From: Lachnospiraceae bacterium
Lineage (GTDB): Bacteria > Bacillota > Clostridia > Lachnospirales > Lachnospiraceae
Length of the DNA stretch: 7,605 nt
Direction of reading: 5' to 3'
NCBI GenBank assembly: GCA_024699395.1
Contig: JAILPU010000102.1
Coordinates: 1 to 7,605 of the forward strand
In this document: piece by piece, positions 1-6,186 of the stretch
Layout: every line of letters begins with the position of its first letter
Numbering within the stretch: position 1 is the first letter of the stretch
Made by a program: the position numbers and the translations under genes
Notes under the pieces: generated by a model
The model's input: the letters and a program-made list of their open reading frames with translations, nothing else
The model's database searches: none
Told to the model about the DNA's origin: nothing

Positions 1-5
1 GGAGG
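1..5 (+). promoter_or_regulatory. Ribosome binding site of rplV
   Basis: The window opens on GGAGG, nine bases before the rplV ATG at 15. This is a normal Shine-Dalgarno position. The preceding gene (rpsS is expected from conserved order) lies outside the window. Confidence 0.85.
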
Positions 6-14
6 ACATATTCT

Positions 15-404
15 ATGGCTAAAGGACATAGATCACAAATCAAGAGACAGAGAAATGCCCAGAAGGACACAAGACCTTCAGCAAAGCTTTCATTTGCAAG
101 AGTTCCCGTACAGAAGGCATGCTTTGTTTTGGATGCCATCAGAGGCAAAGATGTAACAACAGCATTGGGAATCCTTGAGTACAATCCCAGATATGCTTCA
201 ACTCTTATCAAGAAGCTGCTTCAGTCAGCTATCGCAAATGCAGAAAACAACAACGGCATGAATCCTGAGAATCTTTACGTTGCTGAATGCTATGCAAACG
301 TTGGACCCACAATGAAGAGAATTCATCCCAGGGCACAGGGCAGAGCATACAGAATACTTAAGAGAACAAGTCACATCACCGTTGTACTTGATGAGAAAAA
401 CTAA
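15..404 (+). CDS. rplV: Large subunit ribosomal protein L22 (uL22)
   Basis: L22 is an early-assembling 50S protein that binds 23S rRNA, and its long beta-hairpin lines the peptide exit tunnel. The 129-residue product shows the family core: VQKACFVLDAIRGKDV around residues 32-47, the NPRYAS and IANAENN stretch at 57-79, and the hairpin and C-terminal strand GPTMKRIHPRAQGRA to RTSHITVV at 97-124. It is longer than the usual 110-117 residues because of a basic N-terminal extension (MAKGHRSQIKRQRN), which I recall as normal for Lachnospiraceae L22. The ATG at 15 is chosen because it begins this extension and sits nine bases after GGAGG. Macrolide-resistance changes in this family map to the hairpin tip; nothing here clearly suggests one. 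rpsC follows after 18 bases. Confidence 0.97.
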   Translation: MAKGHRSQIKRQRNAQKDTRPSAKLSFARVPVQKACFVLDAIRGKDVTTALGILEYNPRYASTLIKKLLQSAIANAENNNGMNPENLYVAECYANVGPTMKRIHPRAQGRAYRILKRTSHITVVLDEKN

Positions 405-422
405 GAAAGGAGCAAATAACAA

Positions 423-1082
423 ATGGGACAGAAAGTTAATCCTCATGGATTGAGAGTCGGTGTTATCAAGGATTGGGAATCCAAATGGTATGCAGATAAG
501 GATTTCTCAGCTTTCCTTGTTGAGGACTACAATATCAGAAAGTTTTTAAAGAAGAAGCTTTACAGTGCAGGTATCTCCAAGATTGAAATCGAGAGGGCAT
601 CTGACAGAGTAAAGGTTACAGTATACACAGCAAAGCCCGGTATGGTAATCGGTAAGGGCGGTGCTGAGCTCGAAGTTACCAAGAAGGAACTTGCAAAGAT
701 CACAGGCAGAAAAGTTGATGTTCAGATTAAGGATATCAAGAGACCTGACAGAGATGCACAGCTTGTTGCAGAGAGCATTGCACAGCAGCTTGAGAACCGT
801 GTATCCTACAGACGTGCCATGAAGAGCTGCATGAGCAGAACAATGAAGGCAGGCGCTAAGGGTATCAAGGCATGTTGCGGCGGACGTTTGGGCGGAGCTG
901 ATATCGCTCGTAGCGAGTTCTACAGCGAGGGTACAATTCCTCTTCAGACACTTCGTGCAGATATTGATTATGGTTTTGCAGAAGCTAAGACAACTTACGG
1001 TATCGTAGGTGTTAAGGTTTGGATTTATAAGGGCGAAATACTTCCCACTAAAGGCAATCAGACGGAAGGGAGTGATAAATAA
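423..1082 (+). CDS. rpsC: Small subunit ribosomal protein S3 (uS3)
   Basis: S3 sits at the mRNA entry side of the 30S head and, with S4 and S5, forms the mRNA-unwinding site. The 219-residue product starts with the diagnostic [13 protein letters not shown]. It carries a type II KH domain with the loop GKGG at residues 77-80, and the C-terminal signature [12 protein letters not shown] at 154-165. Residues R130, R131 and K134 correspond to E. coli R131, R132 and K135, which are implicated in helicase activity. A CC pair at 151-152 occupies a spot that is variable in the family. The C-terminus is a polar tail typical of Clostridia. AAAGGAG at 406-412 precedes the ATG by ten bases. The stop codon shares its last A with the rplP start (TAATG), which suggests translational coupling. 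Confidence 0.98.
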   Translation: MGQKVNPHGLRVGVIKDWESKWYADKDFSAFLVEDYNIRKFLKKKLYSAGISKIEIERASDRVKVTVYTAKPGMVIGKGGAELEVTKKELAKITGRKVDVQIKDIKRPDRDAQLVAESIAQQLENRVSYRRAMKSCMSRTMKAGAKGIKACCGGRLGGADIARSEFYSEGTIPLQTLRADIDYGFAEAKTTYGIVGVKVWIYKGEILPTKGNQTEGSDK

Positions 1083-1519
1083 TGTTAATGCCTAAAAGAG
1101 TTAAACGTCGTAAACAGTTCCGTGGTACCATGACCGGAAAGGCTACGAGAGGCAATACAATAGTATACGGTGAATATGGTCTTGTATCAACAGAGCCCTG
1201 CTGGATCAGATCAAATCAGATCGAGGCAGCCCGTATCGCACTTACACGTTACACAAAGCGTAACGGTCAGGTATGGATCAAGATCTTCCCTGATAAGCCT
1301 GTAACAGCAAAGCCTGCTGAGACCAGAATGGGTTCAGGTAAAGGTGCATTGGAGTATTGGGTAGCTGTAGTTAAGCCCGGACGCGTATTGTTCGAGATTG
1401 CCGGTGTTCCCGAGGAACAGGCAAGAGAGGCACTGCGTCTTGCTATGCATAAGCTTCCCTGCAAGTGTAAGATTGTTTCCAAACAAGACTTGGAAGGCGG
1501 TGTAGCAAATGAAAACTAG
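1082..1519 (+). CDS. rplP: Large subunit ribosomal protein L16 (uL16)
   Basis: L16 joins the 50S late in assembly, contacts helices near the A-site tRNA elbow and is needed for an active peptidyl transferase centre. The 145-residue product begins [15 protein letters not shown], a standard L16 opening, so the first ATG (1082) is preferred over the ATG at 1088. The family signature [19 protein letters not shown] lies at residues 82-100. R82 is the position equivalent to E. coli R81, which is hydroxylated there. A CKC motif at 127-129 is, as I recall, common in Firmicute L16. The start overlaps the rpsC stop by one base, with AAGGGA at 1066-1071 as ribosome binding site inside rpsC. The 3' end overlaps rpmC by 11 bases. 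Confidence 0.97.
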   Translation: MLMPKRVKRRKQFRGTMTGKATRGNTIVYGEYGLVSTEPCWIRSNQIEAARIALTRYTKRNGQVWIKIFPDKPVTAKPAETRMGSGKGALEYWVAVVKPGRVLFEIAGVPEEQAREALRLAMHKLPCKCKIVSKQDLEGGVANEN

Positions 1520-1718
1520 TAGATATGTAGAAGAGTTAAAGACAAAATCCGAAGCAGAACTTGCCAACGAGCTCGTTGCTGCCAAGAAGGAACTTTTTAA
1601 TTTGAGATTCCAGAACGCAACCGATCCCGTGAACAATAAGAATTCTGCACGTATCAGAGACGTGAGAAAGAATATTGCACGTATCCAGACAATCATTACT
1701 GAGAAAGCTAACGCTTAA
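1509..1718 (+). CDS. rpmC: Large subunit ribosomal protein L29 (uL29)
   Basis: L29 is a small helical protein near the polypeptide exit site, beside L23, in the platform where trigger factor and SRP dock. The 69-residue product is two antiparallel helices: residues about 4-37 ([17 protein letters not shown] then [10 protein letters not shown]) and about 44-67. The F-N-L-R-F-Q motif at 30-35 and the R-x-x-R-K-x-I-A-R-I pattern at 50-59 are the family's rRNA contacts. Length is normal (63-72). The ATG lies inside the end of rplP, 11 bases before that gene's last base, with GGAAGGCGG at 1492-1500 as ribosome binding site, so coupling to L16 translation is likely. Confidence 0.97.
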   Translation: MKTSRYVEELKTKSEAELANELVAAKKELFNLRFQNATDPVNNKNSARIRDVRKNIARIQTIITEKANA

Positions 1719-1729
1719 TCGGCTTGCAG

Positions 1730-1736
1730 AAAGGAG
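1730..1736 (+). promoter_or_regulatory. Ribosome binding site setting the GTG start of rpsQ
   Basis: AAAGGAG lies seven bases before GTG 1744. No ATG lies in frame at a usable distance before the conserved residues, so this site supports the GTG start. Confidence 0.85.
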
Positions 1737-1743
1737 ATAGGCA

Positions 1744-1998
1744 GTGGAAAGAAATTTAAGAAAGACTCGTGTAGGTAAGGTTACGAGTAATAAAATGGAT
1801 AAGACTATTGTTGTAGCTATCGAAGAGCATGTTAAGCACCCTCTTTACAAGAAAGTCGTAAAGAACACATACAAGCTTAAGGCTCACGACGAAGAGAATG
1901 TATGCAACATTGGTGATACCGTAAAGGTAATGGAGACCAGACCTTTGTCCAAGGACAAGAGATGGAGACTCGTAGAAATCGTAGAAAAGGCTAAATAA
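1744..1998 (+). CDS. rpsQ: Small subunit ribosomal protein S17 (uS17), GTG start
   Basis: S17 is a primary 16S rRNA-binding protein of the 30S body, with an OB-fold. The 84-residue product begins [13 protein letters not shown], has the early strand [20 protein letters not shown] at residues 18-37, and ends with the family signature [21 protein letters not shown] at about 57-77. Length matches bacterial S17 (80-90). The start is GTG, fixed by AAAGGAG seven bases upstream and by the alignment of the conserved opening. It follows rpmC by 25 bases and precedes rplN by 21. The GTG start may lower initiation, but the ribosome binding site is strong; that is inference. Confidence 0.97.
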   Translation: MERNLRKTRVGKVTSNKMDKTIVVAIEEHVKHPLYKKVVKNTYKLKAHDEENVCNIGDTVKVMETRPLSKDKRWRLVEIVEKAK

Positions 1999-2019
1999 GC
2001 CCTGCAAAGGAGGAAAATC

Positions 2020-2388
2020 ATGGTTCAGCAGGAGACTAGACTTAAAGTTGCCGACAATACCGGCGCCAAGGAACTGCTTTGCATTCGTGTTATGGGCGGC
2101 TCTACCAGAAGATATGCGCAGATCGGCGACGTTATTGTTGCTTCGGTTAAAGATGCAACACCAGGCGGCGTTGTAAAGAAAGGCGACGTAGTTAAGGCGG
2201 TTGTTGTTCGTACAGTTAAAGGTGCACGCCGTAAAGACGGTTCTTATATCAAATTTGACGAGAATGCAGCCGTAATCATAAAAGAAGATAAGACCCCCAA
2301 AGGAACTCGTATCTTTGGACCGGTAGCAAGAGAACTTCGTGAGAAGCAGTTTATGAAGATCATTTCCCTTGCTCCCGAGGTATTATAA
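2020..2388 (+). CDS. rplN: Large subunit ribosomal protein L14 (uL14)
   Basis: L14 is a five-stranded beta-barrel protein of the 50S. It forms intersubunit bridges with 16S rRNA and is the docking surface for the silencing factor RsfS. The 122-residue length is exactly the bacterial norm. It opens with [21 protein letters not shown], has [15 protein letters not shown] at residues 36-50, a basic loop [18 protein letters not shown] at 63-80, and ends [15 protein letters not shown] followed by the family's final [16 protein letters not shown] at 2006-2013 precedes the ATG by six bases. In many bacteria this is the first gene of the spc operon. Here only 21 bases separate it from rpsQ and no promoter is seen, so S10 and spc genes appear to be cotranscribed. 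Confidence 0.98.
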   Translation: MVQQETRLKVADNTGAKELLCIRVMGGSTRRYAQIGDVIVASVKDATPGGVVKKGDVVKAVVVRTVKGARRKDGSYIKFDENAAVIIKEDKTPKGTRIFGPVARELREKQFMKIISLAPEVL

Positions 2389-2399
2389 GGAGGTTTAGC

Positions 2400-2711
2400 A
2401 TGTCATCATTGAAGATTAAGAAGGGTGATACCGTTAAGGTTATTGCCGGTAAAGATGTTAATACCGAAGGAAAGGTTATGTCTGTTGACGTAAAGAATCA
2501 CAAGATTCTTGTTGAAGGCGTTAATAAGATCACAAAGCACGTAAAGAAACAGGCTAACGGCCTTGAAGGTTCTATCGTTGAGAAAGAAGCTCCTATTGAT
2601 ATTTCTAACGTTATGCTGGTTGTAAAAGGAAAGGCTACCAGAGTCGGATTCAAAGTTGAGAACGGCAAGAAGGTACGTTTTGCCAAGGCAACAGGCGAAG
2701 TTATTGATTAA
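2400..2711 (+). CDS. rplX: Large subunit ribosomal protein L24 (uL24)
   Basis: L24 is an assembly-initiating protein that binds the 5' domain of 23S rRNA and later sits at the rim of the exit tunnel. The 103-residue product has the KOW motif at about residues 7-34 ([20 protein letters not shown]), followed by the family stretch [13 protein letters not shown] at 38-50 and the C-terminal [20 protein letters not shown] at 80-99. Length is normal (100-105). The ribosome binding site AAGGAGG (2387-2393) overlaps the rplN stop codon, and the ATG comes six bases later, so a ribosome ending L14 covers the L24 initiation site. Confidence 0.97.
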   Translation: MSSLKIKKGDTVKVIAGKDVNTEGKVMSVDVKNHKILVEGVNKITKHVKKQANGLEGSIVEKEAPIDISNVMLVVKGKATRVGFKVENGKKVRFAKATGEVID

Positions 2712-2719
2712 TCGGTAGG

Positions 2720-2726
2720 AAGGAGG
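2720..2726 (+). promoter_or_regulatory. Ribosome binding site setting the TTG start of rplE
   Basis: AAGGAGG, a full consensus, lies eight bases before TTG 2735. There is no ATG or GTG at a suitable distance, and translation from TTG gives the expected MSRLKD opening of L5. Confidence 0.87.
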
Positions 2727-2734
2727 AAATTAAG

Positions 2735-3274
2735 TTGAGCAGACTGAAAGATTTGTATAAAGACGAAATCGTAAGTGCAATGACCAAGAAGTTTGGCTAC
2801 AAGAACATCATGGAAGTACCCAAGCTTGACAAGATCGTTGTAAACATGGGCGTCGGCGAAGCTAAGGAAAATGCAAAGATCCTTGAGAATGCCGTATCCG
2901 ATATGGAGGCTATCACAGGTCAGAAGGCAGTTCTTACAAAAGCTAAAGGTTCCATCGCAAACTTCAAGATCAGAGAAGGAATGGCTATCGGATGTAAGAC
3001 AACCCTTCGCGGTGAGAAGATGTATGAGTTCCTTGATCGTCTTGTAAACCTTGCATTGCCTCGTGTACGTGACTTCAGAGGCGTTAATCCCAATGCTTTC
3101 GACGGCAGAGGAAACTATGCACTTGGTATCAAAGAGCAGTTCATTTTCCCTGAGATCGAGTTCGACAAGATCGACAAGACCAGAGGTATGGATATAATTT
3201 TCGTAACAACTGCAAAGACAGACGAAGAAGCGCGCGAGCTGTTGACATTGTTCAACATGCCTTTCGCTAAATAA
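2735..3274 (+). CDS. rplE: Large subunit ribosomal protein L5 (uL5), TTG start
   Basis: L5 binds 5S rRNA with L18 in the central protuberance and contacts P-site tRNA. The 179-residue product matches the bacterial length. It shows the family signature [13 protein letters not shown] at residues 31-43, the [19 protein letters not shown] loop region at about 75-93, and the C-terminal block [20 protein letters not shown] followed by EQFIFPEI at about 113-141. The start is TTG, supported by a consensus ribosome binding site and by the start of the conserved sequence. In E. coli the translational repressor S8 acts at the start of this gene; whether that holds here cannot be read from the sequence. 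rpsN follows after 16 bases. Confidence 0.97.
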   Translation: MSRLKDLYKDEIVSAMTKKFGYKNIMEVPKLDKIVVNMGVGEAKENAKILENAVSDMEAITGQKAVLTKAKGSIANFKIREGMAIGCKTTLRGEKMYEFLDRLVNLALPRVRDFRGVNPNAFDGRGNYALGIKEQFIFPEIEFDKIDKTRGMDIIFVTTAKTDEEARELLTLFNMPFAK

Positions 3275-3290
3275 TTGGAGGTAAATTCTG

Positions 3291-3476
3291 ATGGCTAAGA
3301 CATCATTAAAGTTAAAACAGCAGAGCAAGCCCAAATTTTCATCACAGGGTTATACCCGTTGTAACATTTGCGGCCGCCCTCACTCAGTTCTTAAGAAGTA
3401 CGGCATTTGCAGAGTTTGCTTCCGTGAGCTGGCTTACAAGGGAGAGATTCCCGGCGTAAGAAAAGCTTCATGGTAA
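3291..3476 (+). CDS. rpsN: Small subunit ribosomal protein S14, zinc-binding type Z (uS14)
   Basis: S14 is a late-assembling protein of the 30S head. At 61 residues this is the short, zinc-containing form (also called rpsZ). Four cysteines at residues 24, 27, 40 and 43 form C-x2-C-x12-C-x2-C, within [22 protein letters not shown] split around the G-R-P-H loop. The C-terminus [18 protein letters not shown] is the family ending. TGGAGG at 3276-3281 precedes the ATG by nine bases. Some Firmicutes also have a cysteine-free, zinc-independent paralogue elsewhere, used under zinc limitation; none is in this window. The gene is followed by the longest intergenic gap of the region. Confidence 0.98.
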   Translation: MAKTSLKLKQQSKPKFSSQGYTRCNICGRPHSVLKKYGICRVCFRELAYKGEIPGVRKASW

Positions 3477-3545
3477 GATTTTTGTAAATGTTGTTAAAGT
3501 AATAAAGCATGATTCAAGTCAAAAATATAAGGAGGATACTAAATC
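3477..3545 (+). other. AT-rich 69-base gap between rpsN and rpsH
   Basis: This is the longest gap between genes in the window. It is AT-rich and holds a loose inverted repeat, ATTTTTG (3478-3484) and CAAAAAT (3520-3526), 35 bases apart. It ends with the rpsH ribosome binding site AAGGAGG (3529-3535). I could not find a -35/-10 pair with correct spacing, nor a GC-rich hairpin with a T-run, so I call neither promoter nor terminator. Confidence 0.5.
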
Positions 3546-3947
3546 ATGACTATGAGCGATCCTATTGCAGATATGCTTACAAGAATTCGTAATGCAAACA
3601 CTGCAAAACATGATACAGTTGATGTACCTGCTTCAAAGATGAAGATTGCTATCGCTAACATTCTTTTTGAAGAAGGATATATCAAGAAATTTGATATCGT
3701 TGATGAAGGCGCATTTCAGACAGTTCGCATCGCACTTAAGTACGGTGCTGACAAGAACGAAAAGATTATCTCCGGTATTAAGAGAATTTCCAAACCCGGT
3801 CTTAGAGTATATGCCGGCAAGGACGAACTTCCCAGAGTATTGGGCGGTCTCGGAATCGCTATTCTTTCAACCAATCAGGGAATCATCACCGACAAGAAGG
3901 CAAGAGAGCTTAAGGTTGGTGGAGAAGTTCTTGCATTCGTTTGGTAA
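3546..3947 (+). CDS. rpsH: Small subunit ribosomal protein S8 (uS8)
   Basis: S8 is a primary 16S rRNA-binding protein that organises the central domain. In E. coli it is also the translational repressor of the spc operon. The 133-residue product opens [17 protein letters not shown] and has the N-terminal alpha/beta domain with [14 protein letters not shown] at residues 27-40. It ends with the rRNA-binding region [20 protein letters not shown] (101-120) and [10 protein letters not shown]. The STN-Q-G-I motif matches the S8 signature around the conserved Ser-Thr. The first ATG is chosen: it is ten bases after AAGGAGG, whereas the second (3552) would be sixteen away. It stands after the longest gap and before a 43-base gap to rplF. 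Confidence 0.98.
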   Translation: MTMSDPIADMLTRIRNANTAKHDTVDVPASKMKIAIANILFEEGYIKKFDIVDEGAFQTVRIALKYGADKNEKIISGIKRISKPGLRVYAGKDELPRVLGGLGIAILSTNQGIITDKKARELKVGGEVLAFVW

Positions 3948-3990
3948 TTTGAGCATTTAACAATAGTTTAAAAATACAGGAGGTACGGGC

Positions 3991-4530
3991 ATGTCAAGAA
4001 TAGGTAGAATGCCAATCGCAATACCTGCAGGCGTTAATGTAGATATTGCAGAAAATAATAAGATTACCGTTAAAGGCCCCAAGGGAACACTTGAAAGAGT
4101 TCTTCCCTCTGAGATGGAAATCGCAGTTGAGGGCGCTGAGATAACCGTTAAGAGACCCAACGATCTTAAGAAAATGAAGTCTCTTCACGGACTTACAAGA
4201 ACACTTATCAACAACATGGTTGTAGGTGTTACTAACGGATATGAGAAGACACTTGAGGTAAACGGTGTTGGTTACAGAGCTGCTAAGCAGGGTAAGAAGC
4301 TTACACTTAACCTTGGATACTCACATCCCGTTGAGATGACTGATCCCGATGGTATTGAGACCGTTGTAGACGGAAACAACATTACCGTTAAGGGTATTGA
4401 CAAAGAAAAAGTTGGCCAATGCGCAGCTGAGATCAGAGACAAGAGAAGACCTGAGCCTTACAAGGGTAAAGGTATTAAGTATGCTGATGAGACTATCAGA
4501 CGTAAAGTTGGTAAAACAGGTAAGAAATAA
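3991..4530 (+). CDS. rplF: Large subunit ribosomal protein L6 (uL6)
   Basis: L6 lies near the factor-binding stalk base and contacts the sarcin-ricin loop region; it is needed for late 50S assembly. The 179-residue product has the two repeated L6 domains. The first (about 1-82) opens [15 protein letters not shown], with [10 protein letters not shown] at 27-36. The second (about 83-179) begins near [14 protein letters not shown] at 84-97 and carries the family signature [12 protein letters not shown] at 153-164. The basic tail [10 protein letters not shown] is typical. AGGAGGT at 3978-3984 precedes the ATG by six bases. The 43 bases between rpsH and rplF are AT-rich with no clear promoter or hairpin. 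Confidence 0.98.
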   Translation: MSRIGRMPIAIPAGVNVDIAENNKITVKGPKGTLERVLPSEMEIAVEGAEITVKRPNDLKKMKSLHGLTRTLINNMVVGVTNGYEKTLEVNGVGYRAAKQGKKLTLNLGYSHPVEMTDPDGIETVVDGNNITVKGIDKEKVGQCAAEIRDKRRPEPYKGKGIKYADETIRRKVGKTGKK

Positions 4531-4535
4531 CAGAT

Positions 4536-4541
4536 AAGGAG
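4536..4541 (+). promoter_or_regulatory. Ribosome binding site deciding the rplR start
   Basis: AAGGAG lies eight bases before ATG 4550 but only two bases before the upstream in-frame TTG at 4544. The spacing selects the ATG. Confidence 0.88.
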
Positions 4542-4549
4542 AGTTGAAA

Positions 4550-4918
4550 ATGGTTAGAAAAGAATCTAGACAAGAAGTGCGTGCTAAGAAGCACATGAGA
4601 ATTCGCAACCGTTTCAGTGGCACAACCGAGAGACCTCGTCTTTGTGTTTTCAGAAGCAATAATCATATGTACGCTCAAATTATCGACGATACTGTAGGAA
4701 ATACAATTTGCTCAGCATCTACTACAGAAGCTGCAGTAAAGAGTGAAATCGATAAGACCAATAACGTTGAAGCAGCAGCATATTTGGGTTCCGTTATTGC
4801 AAAGCGTGCAATTGAAAAAGGTATCAAAGAGGTTGTCTTTGACAGAGGCGGCTTTATATATCAGGGTAAGGTTGCAGCATTAGCCGAGGCGGCAAGAGAA
4901 GCCGGCCTGGAATTCTAA
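4550..4918 (+). CDS. rplR: Large subunit ribosomal protein L18 (uL18)
   Basis: L18 binds 5S rRNA and, with L5, attaches it to the 50S central protuberance. From ATG 4550 the product is 122 residues, the usual bacterial length. It opens [20 protein letters not shown] (basic, 5S-binding). The core has [21 protein letters not shown] at residues 27-47 and the signature [20 protein letters not shown] at 95-114, ending AREAGLEF. The longer in-frame start at TTG 4544 would add only two residues and stands almost on the ribosome binding site, so it is not used. Next gene rpsE begins 20 bases after the stop. Confidence 0.97.
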   Translation: MVRKESRQEVRAKKHMRIRNRFSGTTERPRLCVFRSNNHMYAQIIDDTVGNTICSASTTEAAVKSEIDKTNNVEAAAYLGSVIAKRAIEKGIKEVVFDRGGFIYQGKVAALAEAAREAGLEF

Positions 4919-4938
4919 GAAAGGAAGAAGTTTACACC

Positions 4939-5448
4939 ATGAAACATACAATCATAGATGCAAGCCAGATGGAATTGAATGACAAGGTTGTTACCATCAA
5001 GCGTGTAACCAAGACCGTAAAGGGTGGACGTAGCATGCGTTTCACAGCTTTAGTGGTTGTGGGCGACGGCAATGGTCATGTTGGCGCAGGTCTCGGTAAA
5101 GCTGTAGAAATTCCTGAAGCTATCCGTAAAGGAAAAGAAGATGCTGTTAAGCATATCGTTGAGATCCCTCTTGATGAGAATAACTCAATCACACATGATT
5201 ATATCGGAAAGTATGGCTCAGCCAATGTTCTTTTAAAGAGAGCTCCCGAAGGTACCGGTATCATCGCGGGTGGTCCTGCCCGTGTTGTCTGCGAGCTTGC
5301 AGGTATCAAGAATATCCGTACCAAGTCTTTAGGCTCCAATAACAAGCAGAACGTTGTCCTTGCAACTATCGCCGGACTTTGCAATCTTAAGAGTCCCGAG
5401 GAAGTTGCTAAGAATCGTGGTAAATCTGTAGACGAGATTTTACAGTAA
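4939..5448 (+). CDS. rpsE: Small subunit ribosomal protein S5 (uS5)
   Basis: S5 takes part in mRNA unwinding at the entry tunnel and in decoding accuracy. The 169-residue product has the double-stranded RNA-binding-like N-terminal domain, with [20 protein letters not shown] at residues 21-40 and [21 protein letters not shown] at 42-62. The C-terminal domain has [21 protein letters not shown] at 102-122 and ends RGKSVDEIL. The loop around residues 20-33 is where E. coli spectinomycin-resistance changes map; here it keeps the normal V-K-G-G-R core. The ribosome binding site AAAGGA (4920-4925) is about 13 bases from the ATG, a little far, but no alternative start fits the conserved opening. Confidence 0.98.
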   Translation: MKHTIIDASQMELNDKVVTIKRVTKTVKGGRSMRFTALVVVGDGNGHVGAGLGKAVEIPEAIRKGKEDAVKHIVEIPLDENNSITHDYIGKYGSANVLLKRAPEGTGIIAGGPARVVCELAGIKNIRTKSLGSNNKQNVVLATIAGLCNLKSPEEVAKNRGKSVDEILQ

Positions 5449-5461
5449 ACACGGAAACAAT

Positions 5462-5478
5462 TTTCATGAGTCATGAAA
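5462..5478 (+). repeat. 17-base palindrome before rpmD
   Basis: TTTCATGA and TCATGAAA are perfect 8-base inverted repeats around a single G (5470). In RNA this could fold with a six-pair stem and five-base loop. The right arm runs into the first bases of the rpmD ribosome binding site (AAAGGAG, 5476-5482). Any regulatory role is inference. Confidence 0.6.
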
Positions 5479-5482
5479 GGAG
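5476..5482 (+). promoter_or_regulatory. Ribosome binding site deciding the rpmD start
   Basis: AAAGGAG lies eight bases before ATG 5491. The longer in-frame ATG at 5473 is upstream of this site and would encode the site itself, so it is rejected as start. Confidence 0.9.
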
Positions 5483-5490
5483 ACGAAGAC

Positions 5491-5676
5491 ATGGCAGATA
5501 AGAAGTTAAAGATTACTTTGGTCAAGTCCACCATCGGTTCTGTGCCCAAGAACAAAGCAATCGTTGAATCTATGGGACTTCGCAAGATTGGCAAGTCCGT
5601 TGTACTTCCTGACAATGATGCTACCAAAGGACAGATTCGTCAGGTTAGTCATTTAATTAAAGTGGAAGAAGTATAA
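5491..5676 (+). CDS. rpmD: Large subunit ribosomal protein L30 (uL30)
   Basis: L30 is a small 50S protein with a ferredoxin-like fold binding 23S rRNA. From ATG 5491 the product is 61 residues, the normal bacterial size (about 58-62). It opens MADKKLKITLVKSTIGSVPK and has the signature region NKAIVESMGLRKIGKSVVLPD at residues 21-41, then QIRQVSHLIKVEEV at the end, the usual L30 closing. The 67-residue reading from ATG 5473 is rejected because that codon precedes the ribosome binding site. A palindrome sits just upstream and overlaps that site. rplO follows after 20 bases. Confidence 0.97.
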   Translation: MADKKLKITLVKSTIGSVPKNKAIVESMGLRKIGKSVVLPDNDATKGQIRQVSHLIKVEEV

Positions 5677-5681
5677 AATAG

Positions 5682-5689
5682 AAGGAGGT
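5682..5689 (+). promoter_or_regulatory. Ribosome binding site deciding the rplO start
   Basis: AAGGAGGT lies seven bases before ATG 5697. The alternative in-frame GTG at 5688 overlaps the site itself and cannot be the start. Confidence 0.9.
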
Positions 5690-5696
5690 GCTAAAA

Positions 5697-6185
5697 ATGG
5701 AATTATCCAATTTAAGACCCGCTGAAGGTTCCAAGCATAGTGATAATTTTAGAAGAGGCCGCGGACACGGTTCAGGAAACGGTAAGACCGCAGGTAAGGG
5801 ACATAAGGGACAGAAGGCTCGTTCCGGAGCTCCCAGAATCGGCTTCGAGGGTGGTCAGATGCCCTTGTATAGACGTATTCCCAAGAGAGGCTTCACTAAC
5901 AGAAATACAAAATATATCATTGCAATTAATCTTGATGTTTTAGAGCGTTTTGACAACGGTGCTACTGTTGATGCTCAGGCATTAAAGGAAGCAGGAATTG
6001 TAAAGAACGCAAGAGACGGTATTAAGATCCTTGGAAACGGAGAACTCACCAAAAAGCTCAATGTTAAGGTTCAGGCATACAGCGCTTCTGCAAAGGAGAA
6101 GATTGAGGCTCTTGGTGGTACATGCGAATTAACCAATCTTCAGGATTCTGATGGGGCTATTGGTGGAACTGCCGAGGTGAAGTAA
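5697..6185 (+). CDS. rplO: Large subunit ribosomal protein L15 (uL15), slightly long C-terminus
   Basis: L15 threads a long extended N-terminal arm deep into 23S rRNA and joins late in 50S assembly. From ATG 5697 the product is 162 residues. It opens MELSNLRPAEGSK and continues with the glycine- and basic-rich arm GRGHGSGNGKTAGKGHKGQK at residues 21-40. EGGQMPLYRRIPKRGF at 51-66 and the globular domain with VKVQAYSASAKEKIEALGGTC at 123-143 follow. The usual length is about 145 residues and most members end soon after the A-L-G-G-x-x-E motif. Here about 15 more residues (LTNLQDSDGAIGGTAEVK region) extend the tail. The frame is clean, so this is an extension and not an error that I can see. secY starts one base after the stop. 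Confidence 0.97.
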   Translation: MELSNLRPAEGSKHSDNFRRGRGHGSGNGKTAGKGHKGQKARSGAPRIGFEGGQMPLYRRIPKRGFTNRNTKYIIAINLDVLERFDNGATVDAQALKEAGIVKNARDGIKILGNGELTKKLNVKVQAYSASAKEKIEALGGTCELTNLQDSDGAIGGTAEVK

Positions 6186-6186
6186 T

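Noticed and set aside
1334..1696. Minus-strand open frame opposite rplP and rpmC
   Set aside because: Shadow of two real genes with no recognisable protein features.
2708..3334. Long open frame (208 codons) on the minus strand opposite rplE
   Set aside because: It lies entirely opposite L5 and its flanks, resembles no family I know, and is a product of the codon bias of the real gene.
3482..3519. Possible promoter before rpsH using TTGTTA or TTGTAA as -35
   Set aside because: At 16-18 base spacing the downstream hexamers (for example TCAAGT) do not resemble TATAAT; the AT-rich ATATAA lies too far away.
3646..3960. Plus-strand open frame of 104 codons inside rpsH in another frame
   Set aside because: It is fully covered by S8, which is certain; no separate binding site and no family resemblance.
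5199..5627. Minus-strand open frame of 142 codons opposite rpsE and rpmD
   Set aside because: It is antisense to two certain ribosomal genes, crosses their junction, and its translation shows no domain or sensible ribosome binding site.
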